From: Candidatus Sulfopaludibacter sp. SbA3
GTDB taxonomy: Bacteria; Acidobacteriota; Terriglobia; Bryobacterales; Bryobacteraceae
Reading direction: 5' to 3'
DNA length: 53,647 nucleotides
Assembly (NCBI GenBank): GCA_945893365.1
Contig: CAMDED010000038.1
Location: forward strand, 1-53,647
The notes beneath the pieces are model-generated. The model was not told where the DNA came from. It worked only from the letters and a program-made list of their open reading frames with translations, and made no database searches. Each line of letters begins with the position of its first letter. Positions within the stretch are counted from its first letter, which is position 1. Below are positions 44,029-51,611 of this stretch, one piece after another. A program made the position numbers and the translations under genes.

Positions 44029-44738
44029 TGCGGCCTATAGGTTTTTCAACCGGCGCCCTTGCCCGCGCGGACTTTCGACGCGGGACTTCAATGGCATTGT
44101 CGGCCGGTTGTGCCGCGATAGAGTTGTCGGCGCTGCGCCAACACGAACTGTTCCCCATGCTCGATGCCCTGAATGGCTTGGATTTGACTGGATTCGGCTA
44201 TGTGTCTCTGCACGCCCCCAGTCAAATGGCTCCGGAGTGGGAATCGGCCGCCTGGGACCGAATACGCAGGGAGCTGGGGCGCCAGTGGCCGGTTGTCGTA
44301 CATCCGGACGCGCTGTCCGACTTATCCCTGTGGAGAGAGTTTGGATCGTTACTCTGTGTGGAGAACATGGATAAGCGCAAGCCCGTCGGCAGAACGGCAA
44401 AAGAACTGGACCGCATCTTCCAGGAACTTCCGGATGCATCGCTTTGCTTCGATATCGGTCACGCCAGGCAATGCGACACGACAATGACTGAAGCATACCT
44501 TATCCTCCGGAAATTCGGTTCAAAGCTGCGGCAGGTTCACGTGAGCGAGGTCAACACCCGCAGCGCGCATGATGCTTTGTCCTATACTTCGATTCTGGCA
44601 TTTCAGGAGGTAGCGCACCTGATCCCGGAAGACGTTCCTCTCATATTGGAAACTCCGGTAGGCGCTGAGGACATGGCGGCGGAAATCGCCAAGGCGCATG
44701 AGGCGTTTCCGCTCGGGCGGCAATCTTTGGTCGCTTGA
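44028..44738 (+). CDS. Xylose-isomerase-like TIM-barrel protein
   Basis: A 236-residue protein of the AP-endonuclease-2/sugar-phosphate isomerase TIM-barrel type. Barrel strands and likely metal ligands are seen in VSLHAPSQMA, WPVVVHPDAL, LCVENMDKRK, LCFDIGHARQCD, LRQVHVSEVN and PLILETPVGAED. The His, Glu and Asp residues at strand ends fit this fold. The start overlaps the nucleotidyltransferase stop by one base. The substrate is unknown. The coupling suggests a two-protein pathway in which one nucleotidylates and the other rearranges or hydrolyses a sugar-like or nucleotide substrate; this is inference. Confidence 0.72.
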   Translation: MRPIGFSTGALARADFRRGTSMALSAGCAAIELSALRQHELFPMLDALNGLDLTGFGYVSLHAPSQMAPEWESAAWDRIRRELGRQWPVVVHPDALSDLSLWREFGSLLCVENMDKRKPVGRTAKELDRIFQELPDASLCFDIGHARQCDTTMTEAYLILRKFGSKLRQVHVSEVNTRSAHDALSYTSILAFQEVAHLIPEDVPLILETPVGAEDMAAEIAKAHEAFPLGRQSLVA

Positions 44739-44850
44739 GAACTTTGCCAGGTTCTTCGCCCGTTCTTGGGGAACGCCTAGTCACCGCCTTCGCCGCGCCC
44801 GGAAGGACCGCTCGAACTCTTAGCGTCAGCGGGAAGGGGCGGGGCCTTGG

Positions 44851-45366
44851 CTATAGCTCGCTTGGCAGTGTCAAGCCCGTCTTCGCAAGCGACTTCTGGA
44901 GAAGCGTTCGAGCTTCCGATTCATCGATCCGGCGAACGATGGAAAGCTCCGTCACGAGCATGTGGCGGGCGCGGTCCAGCATCTTCTTCTCGCGGAAAGA
45001 GAGAACCTTCTCGCGCTGGAGCATGAGAAGACCTTTCATAACCTCCGCCACCTGGAGGAGACTGCCGCTCTGCATCTTATCCGTGTTCTCTTTGAACCGC
45101 GATTTCCAGTCCGCCCGCGTATCGGGCAGACCCGGCGCCGCCAGATAGGTCAGCACCCGGCCCGCCTCGTTCTGCCGCGTGATCTTCCGCAGACCGATGT
45201 TTGAAACGTTCGAAAAGGGAACCGTCACCGTAATGCTGTGGTACATCAGGCGCAGCAGATAAAAGCGCTCGAATTGTGTGCCAAAGGAACGGGTGCTGAT
45301 GTTCTCAATCGTTCCGATTCCCTGATTCGGGTAGACCACTTTCTCGCCGATCTCAAACGTCATCAT
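44851..45366 (-). CDS. carD: CarD-family transcriptional regulator
   Basis: A 171-residue regulator. The N-terminal RNA-polymerase-interacting domain reads FEIGEKVVYPNQGIGTIENI and YLLRLMYHSITVTVPFSNVS. The helical C-terminal DNA-binding part includes EVMKGLLMLQREKVLSFREK and KMLDRARHMLVTELSIVRR. CarD/CdnL proteins bind the polymerase beta subunit and stabilise open complexes, notably at rRNA promoters (family knowledge). The start is a tandem ATGATG at 45366 behind AAGGT. The palindrome ACACCGGTGT lies about 20 bases upstream. It is divergent from the antiporter gene. Confidence 0.9.
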   Translation of the reverse strand: MMTFEIGEKVVYPNQGIGTIENISTRSFGTQFERFYLLRLMYHSITVTVPFSNVSNIGLRKITRQNEAGRVLTYLAAPGLPDTRADWKSRFKENTDKMQSGSLLQVAEVMKGLLMLQREKVLSFREKKMLDRARHMLVTELSIVRRIDESEARTLLQKSLAKTGLTLPSEL

Positions 45367-45691
45367 ACCTTGACCGCCCCGTTTACACCGGTGTGAAGTT
45401 GTACTACATTCTGAAACAAACCCAAAAAGGATCATAAGGCCATTGTCCCGTTCTGTCAATGGGGAAATCGCGGAAAATTATCATTTTCAGTGCTTTCGAA
45501 GGTTTTGGCGGAATTTTCTCCCGGAAGTTGATCGATTTAGGGTGATTGACCTTCCGCAACTAGCCACCAAGTCTAGGTGGTTGTTGGATCTTCCTGAATT
45601 TTTCCGCTCGCAGTTCTGTGATACCCTGATTCTTACTCGTCCCCGCCGCCCCGTTTGCGAGTCCTGTCTGCTGAAAGGTGCTCTTCTCCTC
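45367..45691. other. Divergent carD/antiporter intergenic region
   Basis: About 325 bases, AT-richer than its surroundings, and no gene is supported. It holds the palindrome at 45385-45394. On the minus strand TTGGGT and TACAAC, about 16 bases apart, could be the carD promoter. On the plus strand TGATACCCT about 60 bases before the antiporter start resembles an extended -10. GAAAGGTG precedes the antiporter ATG by 11-12 bases. Confidence 0.4.
45385..45394. promoter_or_regulatory. Palindrome ACACCGGTGT upstream of carD
   Basis: A perfect 10-bp palindrome, with a further TT and AA pair beyond a single mismatch on each side. It lies 18-28 bases before the carD start and downstream of the likely -10. 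It could be an operator, for example for autoregulation. Confidence 0.4.
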
Positions 45692-46903
45692 ATGCCGCCA
45701 CTCGCGTTGCTAATCGTGTCCGACGCGGCGAAAATCCCCCTCTCCATGCTGGTGGTGTTCGTGTCGGCGAAGGTGATGGCGGAACTTTTCGAACGCATCG
45801 GACAGCCGGGTTTGGTCGGGGAGATTCTCGCTGGAGTGGCGATCGGCCCGAGTGTGCTTGGGTGGATGGCCCCGAACGAGTTCCTCTCCGCTCTGTCCGA
45901 GCTGGGCGCAATGTTCCTGCTGTTCCGCGTCGGCCTCGAGGTGAAATCGTCTGAGCTCCTGAAGCTTGGAGGCACCGCGATGGTAGTCGCGTGTTCGGGA
46001 GTTGTAGTGCCCTTCATCATGGGTTGGGGCATCCTCACGCTCTGGGGCGCCTCGCTTCCCGCCGCTGTGTTCGTGGGGGCGGCGATGGTCGCGACGAGCG
46101 TCGGCATCACGGCTCAAGTCCTCTCGGCGAAGAAGCTTCTTCACCTGGTCTCGAGCAAGATTATCCTGGCTGCGGCCGTCATTGACGACGTCCTCGGTCT
46201 GTTGGTCCTCGCCGTCGTGAGCAGCTTCGCAAAGGGCAAGGTCGATCTGGTTGCGCTTGCCGTCACCGGCGTCCTGGCGGCGGGTTTCACGATCGTCGTA
46301 GCTAAGTGGGGTACGCGCACCATGGACAGGATTGTCCCGCATGGGGAAAAGCTGCACGTAGGCGAAGCGCAGTTCGCCATGGCGATCAGTTTCATGTTCG
46401 GCCTCTCGCTGCTTGCCGTTTACACCGGCGTTGCAGCCATAGTCGGCGCCTTCCTGGCGGGCATGGCGCTCGCTGAAAGCACGGGGCCCCGCGTACGCGA
46501 CCTCTCGCACGGTGTTAGTGAGCTCCTGATCCCGTTCTTCCTCGTCGGCATCGGGCTGAACGTGGATTTGCGAGCGTTTTCCGACGCCGGTACGATCCTG
46601 CTCGCGGCGCTGATTCTGGCGGCCGCCGTCGTTTCGAAGTTCATCGGCTGCGGTTTGGGCGCGTGGCCGATGGGAAGGACGGAGGCGTTCCGGGTCGGCG
46701 TCGGCATGATCCCGCGGGGAGAAGTGGGAATGGTCGTGGCGCAGATGGGTCTGGGGATGGGGATTATTCAGCAGAATGTGTATAGCGTGGTCGTGTTTAT
46801 GTCCGTCGCAACCACGATCATTGCGCCGCCGCTGCTGAAGATTGCTTTCAAGGATGCAATCAAGCCAGGACAGCCGGAAGTGGAGGAGTTCAGGCTGGGG
46901 TAG
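45692..46903 (+). CDS. CPA2-family cation:proton antiporter
   Basis: A 403-residue membrane protein with about 12-13 helices. Family signatures include VMAELFERIGQPGLVGEILA with GVAIGPSVLGW, FLLFRVGLEVKSSEL, and the ion-binding pair in AAAVIDDVLGLLVLAVVS (helix 5 Asp-Asp, as in KefB/NapA-type exchangers). GAFLAGMALAES and IPRGEVGMVVAQMGLGMGII are further matches. No RCK/TrkA-N domain is attached, so it resembles Na+/H+ or K+/H+ exchangers without nucleotide gating. The start is the ATG at 45692; the frame is open further upstream but reads as non-coding. The transported cation is unknown. Confidence 0.88.
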   Translation: MPPLALLIVSDAAKIPLSMLVVFVSAKVMAELFERIGQPGLVGEILAGVAIGPSVLGWMAPNEFLSALSELGAMFLLFRVGLEVKSSELLKLGGTAMVVACSGVVVPFIMGWGILTLWGASLPAAVFVGAAMVATSVGITAQVLSAKKLLHLVSSKIILAAAVIDDVLGLLVLAVVSSFAKGKVDLVALAVTGVLAAGFTIVVAKWGTRTMDRIVPHGEKLHVGEAQFAMAISFMFGLSLLAVYTGVAAIVGAFLAGMALAESTGPRVRDLSHGVSELLIPFFLVGIGLNVDLRAFSDAGTILLAALILAAAVVSKFIGCGLGAWPMGRTEAFRVGVGMIPRGEVGMVVAQMGLGMGIIQQNVYSVVVFMSVATTIIAPPLLKIAFKDAIKPGQPEVEEFRLG

Positions 46904-47075
46904 CACGGAAAGGGAAGGATGGCGTTGCTAGGAGCCCCGGCCCTGACGAATGGATGAGTTCGGAAGGGCTGCTTTTGCGAAACGATGCACCGCTACCGAG
47001 GCTGGCTTTCAGGCGCCCCTGCTGGAGGTTGCAGGCGTGCGGACGGACACAGACCCGGCGCTGGGCTTATGGGCG

Positions 47076-47234
47076 CTAGCTCACGCGAGGTTTTTTCTTG
47101 AAGTTCTTAAAAAAGGTCAGACCGGCCGCGAGGGCGACCCCAACCACAACCGGCACTACCGGAGCTCCGTTAGAGATCAGAAAATAGCCGGCCAGAATTC
47201 CAGCGCCGGCAAAAAAGCGCCATTTCAATTCCAT
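47076..47234 (-). CDS. Small membrane protein at the end of the amt operon
   Basis: A 52-residue protein: MELKWRFFAGAGILAGYFLI, a second hydrophobic stretch (PVVPVVVGVALAAGLTFF) and a basic tail (KNFKKKPRVS). Two short membrane helices are predicted. Its ATG overlaps the last ten bases of the TPR gene, which suggests coupling. No family was recognised. Confidence 0.5.
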   Translation of the reverse strand: MELKWRFFAGAGILAGYFLISNGAPVVPVVVGVALAAGLTFFKNFKKKPRVS

Positions 47235-47758
47235 ATCATGATCACCGAGGTAGCGGCAAACAACAAACCCAGCACCAAAGCCGGCTGGACCAGCGACTTC
47301 TTCCACTCGGGCTTCTGCGTCCCGTCGCGATGTAGGCGACGGATTTCCTGAAGCTGTTTCCGGGCAAGTGAAAGCTCCCAGGCGTTGCTGGCGAGGTCGA
47401 GGGCTTTCACAGTCTCTTCCTCCGCCCGGATCAGGATGCGAAGCCGGTAAAGCAACTCGGAGTATTTGAGTTGCGCAAAGAAGTGCGTACCATCGAGCGC
47501 CACCGCCGCCTCGAGCGTGTCCATCGATTTGTACACGTCGAAATTCATGGCGTAAGCCATGCCGAGGCACGTTCGCACATCGGGGCATGTGGGATTCGCG
47601 GTCACCGCCCTCTCCAGTATCCGGATGTACTCAGCCAACTTCTCCGGCGAGACCGTGTGCGGATGGCGCCACGGCACGGGGGGCAATCGCCCCCCGCTAT
47701 AGGTCAAATCGCCGGCTGGCGGCAAAGCTGCCGGCTGAAGTTCCGTGGCAATCCGCAT
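47225..47758 (-). CDS. TPR-like protein with C-terminal membrane anchor
   Basis: A 177-residue protein. TPR-type helices (LAEYIRILERAVTANPTCPD, VRTCLGMAYAMNFDVYKSMD) are followed by a C-terminal membrane helix (LVQPALVLGLLFAATSVIMI). It is probably a tail-anchored cytoplasmic protein. The ATG at 47758 is firmly set by GTAAGGAGTGTAAC upstream. It lies ten bases after the amt stop, so it is in the same operon. Codons 20-30 cover two strong palindromes that look like repeat DNA, giving an unusual Gly/Pro-rich N-terminus (LPPAGDLTYSGGRLPPVP). A role linked to ammonium transport is suggested only by position. Confidence 0.68.
   Translation of the reverse strand: MRIATELQPAALPPAGDLTYSGGRLPPVPWRHPHTVSPEKLAEYIRILERAVTANPTCPDVRTCLGMAYAMNFDVYKSMDTLEAAVALDGTHFFAQLKYSELLYRLRILIRAEEETVKALDLASNAWELSLARKQLQEIRRLHRDGTQKPEWKKSLVQPALVLGLLFAATSVIMIWN
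47678..47735. repeat. REP-like palindromes within a coding start
   Basis: GGGGGGC-AATC-GCCCCCC (47678-47695) is a perfect seven-pair hairpin. A second, looser one has GCCGGC at 47711-47716 and 47730-47735. They sit in the first 30 codons of the TPR gene, as do the hairpins at 27125-27165 in another TPR gene. Confidence 0.6.
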
Positions 47759-47768
47759 GTTACACTCC

Positions 47769-49451
47769 TTACGCCTTTGCCTTCAGTTCGAACTCGGGGT
47801 AACCGAGCTGTCCGATTTCCGGCAAGTCAAGACCTTCCAACTCCGACTTGGCTGAAGAGCGCTGTCCGACGAGGGCGTCGATACCCAGGTTGACTACAAA
47901 CACCAGTACGAAGACAAAGCCGATCAGCGTCGATACGCCGATCAACTGCGCCACCAACTGACTGGCGTCGCCGTAGAAAAGACCCGTCACCGAGCCGCTG
48001 ACTCCGTTCCAGGAGCCGCCGTAATTGCTCTTGCCGTCGGCGAAAAGGCCCACGGCGATCACGCCCCACAGGCCGTTCGCGCCGTGCACGGAGATCGCGC
48101 CCACCGGATCGTCCACCTTGAGAACGCGATCGACGAACTCGACGGAGAGACAAACCAGAAGGCCGCCGATCAGGCCGATGATCACCGAAGCGACCGGATT
48201 GACGAAGCCGGAAGGGGCGGTAATCGCCACCAGACCCGCCAACAGTCCGTTGCCCGACATCGACGCGTCCGGCTTCCCATAGCGCATCCACATATAGAGC
48301 ATCGAGCTAAAGAAGCCGGCCATACCGGCAAGCATCGTATTCACCGCCACGGAGCTGATGCGGAGGTTGCCATTTCCGGAAGCTCCCAGCGTGGAGCCCG
48401 GGTTGAAACCGAACCAGCCGAAGGCCAGAATCAAGCAACCTAAGAGTACGATCACGATGTCGTGCCCCACGATCGGGTTCGACTTGCCTTGGCGCGTGTA
48501 CTTGCCGAGGCGAGGCCCTATCATCATCGCGATCGCGAGCGCCGACAGGCCACCCACCGAGTGAACCACGCCGGAACCGGCGAAGTCGCAATAGCCTTTA
48601 CCCAACCCGAAGTTGGTTCCAAGAGTGGCGAGCCAGCCGCCGCCCCATGCCCAGTTACCGAATAGGGGGTAGATGAAAGCGCCCAACATGAAGGAGGAGA
48701 CGACGAATGCTACCAATTTCCAGCGTTCCGCGCAGGAACCCGTCACGATCGTGAGGGCCGTATCCATGAACACCATCTGGAACAGGAAGACCACCATCAC
48801 TCCGACGTCGTAGGTCCCGCTGTGCGTCAGGAAGAAGCCGTTCTGTCCGAACAGGCCCATCGACTTGCCAAACAGAGTGATCGCGTACTCGGAGTTCAGT
48901 GTCGGCGCGCCGCCGAGATTGGCCACGCCGCCCACGCCGCCCATCTGGATACTAAATCCGATCAGCCAGTAGGCGAGCAGCCCGACGCTATATACCGCGA
49001 AGTTCATCATCATGGTGTGATTGGCGTTCTTCGCGCGGCAGAGTCCGGTTTCCACAATCGCGAAACCAGCCTGCATGAACATCACGAGGAAGCCGCACAT
49101 CAGCGTCCATGTGAAGTTGATGCCGATCTTGTTCTGACCTATCTGGTTGACGACATCGGCGATGGTGAGGCCCTTCGCCTTGGGGGTCTTGTCGGTGATC
49201 GGGTCGGCCACGGCGACATCGGCCACCGTTCCGGTAAGCGCGCCATCTGGGTCGCCTTTCAGCCGCAACTCAGGCTTAGGAGCTTCGATGCCTTTCAAGT
49301 CCGCGTCGGTGATCGGGACCGCCACCGGCGCGGCTGCGGCCGCTGGAGGCGCCCCTCCCGGCGGGGCGGCCGCGGGTGGAGCCTGCGCGAGGCCGGCCGC
49401 TACGAGGGCCATCGCCAGGAATGCGAGAGTGATCGGTTTCTTCATGGTCAT
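47769..49451 (-). CDS. amt: Ammonium transporter (Amt family)
   Basis: A 560-residue ammonium channel. The signal-like N-terminus is followed by an Ala/Pro-rich linker and an acidic section (about 20-100, unusually long), then 11 membrane helices. Signatures: MFMQAGFAIVETGLCRAKNA, the first pore histidine in DFAGSGVVHSVGGLSALA and the second in ISVHGANGLWGVIAVGLF. The pore residues are intact. GGAG lies before a pair of in-frame ATGs (49451 and 49445); the second has better spacing. It starts inside the end of the 60-residue membrane-protein gene. No glnK/PII gene is next to it; the GAF-ANTAR gene upstream may regulate it instead. Confidence 0.93.
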   Translation of the reverse strand: MTMKKPITLAFLAMALVAAGLAQAPPAAAPPGGAPPAAAAAPVAVPITDADLKGIEAPKPELRLKGDPDGALTGTVADVAVADPITDKTPKAKGLTIADVVNQIGQNKIGINFTWTLMCGFLVMFMQAGFAIVETGLCRAKNANHTMMMNFAVYSVGLLAYWLIGFSIQMGGVGGVANLGGAPTLNSEYAITLFGKSMGLFGQNGFFLTHSGTYDVGVMVVFLFQMVFMDTALTIVTGSCAERWKLVAFVVSSFMLGAFIYPLFGNWAWGGGWLATLGTNFGLGKGYCDFAGSGVVHSVGGLSALAIAMMIGPRLGKYTRQGKSNPIVGHDIVIVLLGCLILAFGWFGFNPGSTLGASGNGNLRISSVAVNTMLAGMAGFFSSMLYMWMRYGKPDASMSGNGLLAGLVAITAPSGFVNPVASVIIGLIGGLLVCLSVEFVDRVLKVDDPVGAISVHGANGLWGVIAVGLFADGKSNYGGSWNGVSGSVTGLFYGDASQLVAQLIGVSTLIGFVFVLVFVVNLGIDALVGQRSSAKSELEGLDLPEIGQLGYPEFELKAKA

Positions 49452-49630
49452 TTTCTCCAGATCGCGTTCTTCAAGTAGGCGGGATTGAGGATTCCCATGA
49501 TGCCGAACAGGCTGACGGCGATGCCTGCCACAACCATCACGAGGCGCGCGTTGACGCTCGAAGCCATCCCCAGGCTGGCCACGCTCAGCGCAAAACCAAG
49601 AAGCGTAATTATGAGTCCGATGAATATCAT
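49448..49630 (-). CDS. Small membrane protein upstream of amt
   Basis: A 60-residue protein with two membrane helices: IFIGLIITLLGFALSVASLG and LVMVVAGIAVSLFGIMGI, ending LNPAYLKNAIWRK. GGGAG about seven bases before the ATG is a good ribosome site. It overlaps the amt start by four bases, so translation is coupled. No family was recognised; it may be an accessory subunit of the transporter. Confidence 0.7.
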   Translation of the reverse strand: MIFIGLIITLLGFALSVASLGMASSVNARLVMVVAGIAVSLFGIMGILNPAYLKNAIWRK

Positions 49631-49643
49631 GTGTTTTCTCCCT

Positions 49644-49823
49644 TCAGTCTTCTTTGTGTTCCCAAGGCTTACACTTCAGGAACAAGACGCACGATACGCC
49701 GAGGGCGGCTAAGCCCGCCATGATCGGAACAAAACTGCCGCCGGATGCAAGTCCGGCCGCGATCAGCACGAACGCGATAAGAAACAGCAATATACCTTGA
49801 GCCTGCGTGGGATTTGCCCCCAT
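49644..49823 (-). CDS. Small membrane protein, first gene of the amt operon
   Basis: A 59-residue protein, MGANPTQAQGILLFLIAFVL followed by IAAGLASGGSFVPIMAGLAA and a Cys-containing end (LGVSCVLFLKCKPWEHKED). Two membrane helices are predicted. GGAGG lies six bases before the ATG, one of the best ribosome sites in the window. It ends 13 bases before the 60-residue gene. No family was recognised. Confidence 0.68.
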   Translation of the reverse strand: MGANPTQAQGILLFLIAFVLIAAGLASGGSFVPIMAGLAALGVSCVLFLKCKPWEHKED

Positions 49824-50030
49824 GGTCTGCCTCCAAAGATTTTTTGAATTTGATACACGGCCGCATCGACCTAGATGCGGTTTCTACAACGCGGAAGAAC
49901 GGCCGCCGGGTACACCGGCCCCTTTAAACCGCGGCCGCCAGATTGCGGCTTCCTAAGAGGATACTGGACGAACCCCGGAAAGAGAAGATGAATTTTTTTA
50001 TCGGACCGACAACAAACGCTTGTGCAACGC
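49824..50030 (-). promoter_or_regulatory. Structured leader between the ANTAR gene and the amt operon
   Basis: 207 bases with several minus-strand hairpins. GCCGC-AATCTG-GCGGC (near 49937-49952) and CCGCATC-TAGGTC-GATGCGG (49861-49880) both have six-base loops. GCCGG-TGTAC-CCGGC (49905-49919) lies between them. ANTAR proteins bind paired hexaloop hairpins with A at loop position 1 and G at position 4 (known). Here the first has A1 but not G4, and the second G4 but not A1, so the fit is partial. No U-run terminator was seen. Confidence 0.45.
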
Positions 50031-51302
50031 TCAGCGTTCGGAGGGGGACTCGGAGGCGGGTTCGGCCTTCCGGTTCAGGTCGTCGGCAAGGATAATGGCT
50101 TCCGCCAAATCCCGCATGGGACGGCGCAAACGCCTGCTTTCGTTCCTGAGGCGAAGGTATGCGTCCTCTTCGGTGAGGTTCTGCCGGTGCTGCAAGATGC
50201 CTTTGGCCCGCTCCACAAGCTTCCGGGTCTCGAGAGTACGCTTCATTTCAAGCGTTTCCGACAACAGCCGGGAATTCTCGATCGCCGTCGCCGCCTGGCC
50301 CGCCACCACTTTCACGAATCCGACTTCCTCTTCGGTGAACAGGCGCTCGCTGCTGGTGTAGATGTTGATGGTTCCGATCACCTTCTCTTTCGCGAACAGC
50401 GGCACGGAGAGAAGCGATTTCAAGCCCGTCTTGCGAGCCAGCTCGGGGTACCGGAACTGCTTTTCGGCGGCTACGTTCATTGCCATCAGCGGGCGCGCTT
50501 CGCGCACAACCCGGCCGATCAGCGAATCCTCGATCTTGAGCGGAAGCTTCTGCAGATAGTCCGGCGAAGAGCAGCGCGCGGCGGAAACGACCAGTTCCCG
50601 GCGCTCTTCGTCCACCAGCATGATTGAGCAAACCGGCGAATCGAACGTCTCGGCCACCATTTCCGAAATGGCCTGGAGGATGCGGTCGAGATAGCTTTCC
50701 TCGGAAATCGTCTGCGCCACCGCGGCGAGCGCTTCCATGCGCCTCACCGACGTCTGCGACTGCTCGGCGAGTTTCGATTTCGCCAGAATGCCGCCCATTT
50801 GCTCACCCGTAAAAGTGAGCAACGCCACTTCGTCCGGCGTGTGGTTGTGCGATTCCTTGTGGTGCACGTTGATAATGCCGATGAGGTCGCCGCCGGCCAC
50901 GAGGGGAACGGAAAGAAAGGCTTCGAAGGTGTCTTCGGGCAGCGTCTGGAAGAACTTGAACCGTGAATCCGCCGACGCCTTCGAGGCTAGGGCGACTACC
51001 GATTTGTGCTCTGCCACCCAGCCGGTGACGCCTTCACCCATCTTCATCCGGATCCTGCCGATTTCCGAGGCGTGCGGCAGTTGCGAAGCTCGCAGCACGA
51101 TCTCTCCGCTCGCCTGATCCACCAGATAGACAAGGCACGCGTCGCAGGCCGTGACCTGAACGGTCAGGCTGATGAGTTCCTGCAGCATGCGCTCGATATC
51201 GAGATCCGAGCTGACGATGCCGCTGATTCTGTGAAGTAAGGCGATGTGCGACCCCGCGGGTTCGGCCGGCTCAACCGCGTCCATCATTTCCGTGCTCATC
51301 AT
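50031..51302 (-). CDS. GAF-GAF-ANTAR regulator
   Basis: A 423-residue soluble protein with two GAF domains. The first (about 25-165) includes DACLVYLVDQASGEIVLRAS and LIGIINVHHK; the second (about 195-335) includes CSIMLVDEERRELVVSAARC and VIGTINIYTSSERLF. The C-terminal ANTAR domain (about 345-405) reads KLVERAKGILQHRQNLTEED and AYLRLRNESRRLRRPMRDLA, including the typical AKGIL and EAYxxLR pattern. ANTAR proteins bind RNA and relieve transcription termination, often in nitrogen metabolism (NasR, AmiR, EutV). Its place directly upstream of the amt operon, on the same strand, suggests that it controls ammonium transport in response to a small ligand. GGGG lies just before a tandem ATG. Confidence 0.88.
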   Translation of the reverse strand: MMSTEMMDAVEPAEPAGSHIALLHRISGIVSSDLDIERMLQELISLTVQVTACDACLVYLVDQASGEIVLRASQLPHASEIGRIRMKMGEGVTGWVAEHKSVVALASKASADSRFKFFQTLPEDTFEAFLSVPLVAGGDLIGIINVHHKESHNHTPDEVALLTFTGEQMGGILAKSKLAEQSQTSVRRMEALAAVAQTISEESYLDRILQAISEMVAETFDSPVCSIMLVDEERRELVVSAARCSSPDYLQKLPLKIEDSLIGRVVREARPLMAMNVAAEKQFRYPELARKTGLKSLLSVPLFAKEKVIGTINIYTSSERLFTEEEVGFVKVVAGQAATAIENSRLLSETLEMKRTLETRKLVERAKGILQHRQNLTEEDAYLRLRNESRRLRRPMRDLAEAIILADDLNRKAEPASESPSER

Positions 51303-51611
51303 GGTTCCCCTTATTGCGTAGCTTCGACGAACTTCGTGGCTGACTTGGCACGTTAGACAAGAGCGCTGCGAGGCCCTCTACTTGTTAGTCTATGGGCGGG
51401 TGAACGGGGAGTCCAATTCAAAATTTCTATCGGCGGGATGAGGACATGGGATGGAGCGCACGTCATTTGGACGCGGGCCGAGGTTCACCGGCGAAACCGC
51501 TGGGGCGCCTGCGCGGGCGACCATCCACGAACTCCTTCCCAATCTGCCCGTAAGGCTGCCCGGTGGGAGAGAGTGGCGCGCTTAAGACGCGCACGGCGAG
51601 CGGGCAGCAGC
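51303..51611. other. Intergenic region between the sulfatase and the ANTAR gene
   Basis: 309 bases; both flanking genes are on the minus strand. No gene is supported. It contains the candidate promoter at 51387-51416; the rest is GC-rich without clear features. Confidence 0.5.
51387..51416 (-). promoter_or_regulatory. Candidate promoter of the GAF-ANTAR gene
   Basis: On the minus strand TTGGAC (51411-51416) and TAGACT (51387-51392) are separated by 18 bases. This lies about 85 bases upstream of the start. Confidence 0.35.

Noticed and set aside
46904-47075. Possible short genes downstream of the antiporter
   Set aside because: Frames here are short, without ribosome sites or recognisable features, and overlap the end of the amt operon on the other strand.
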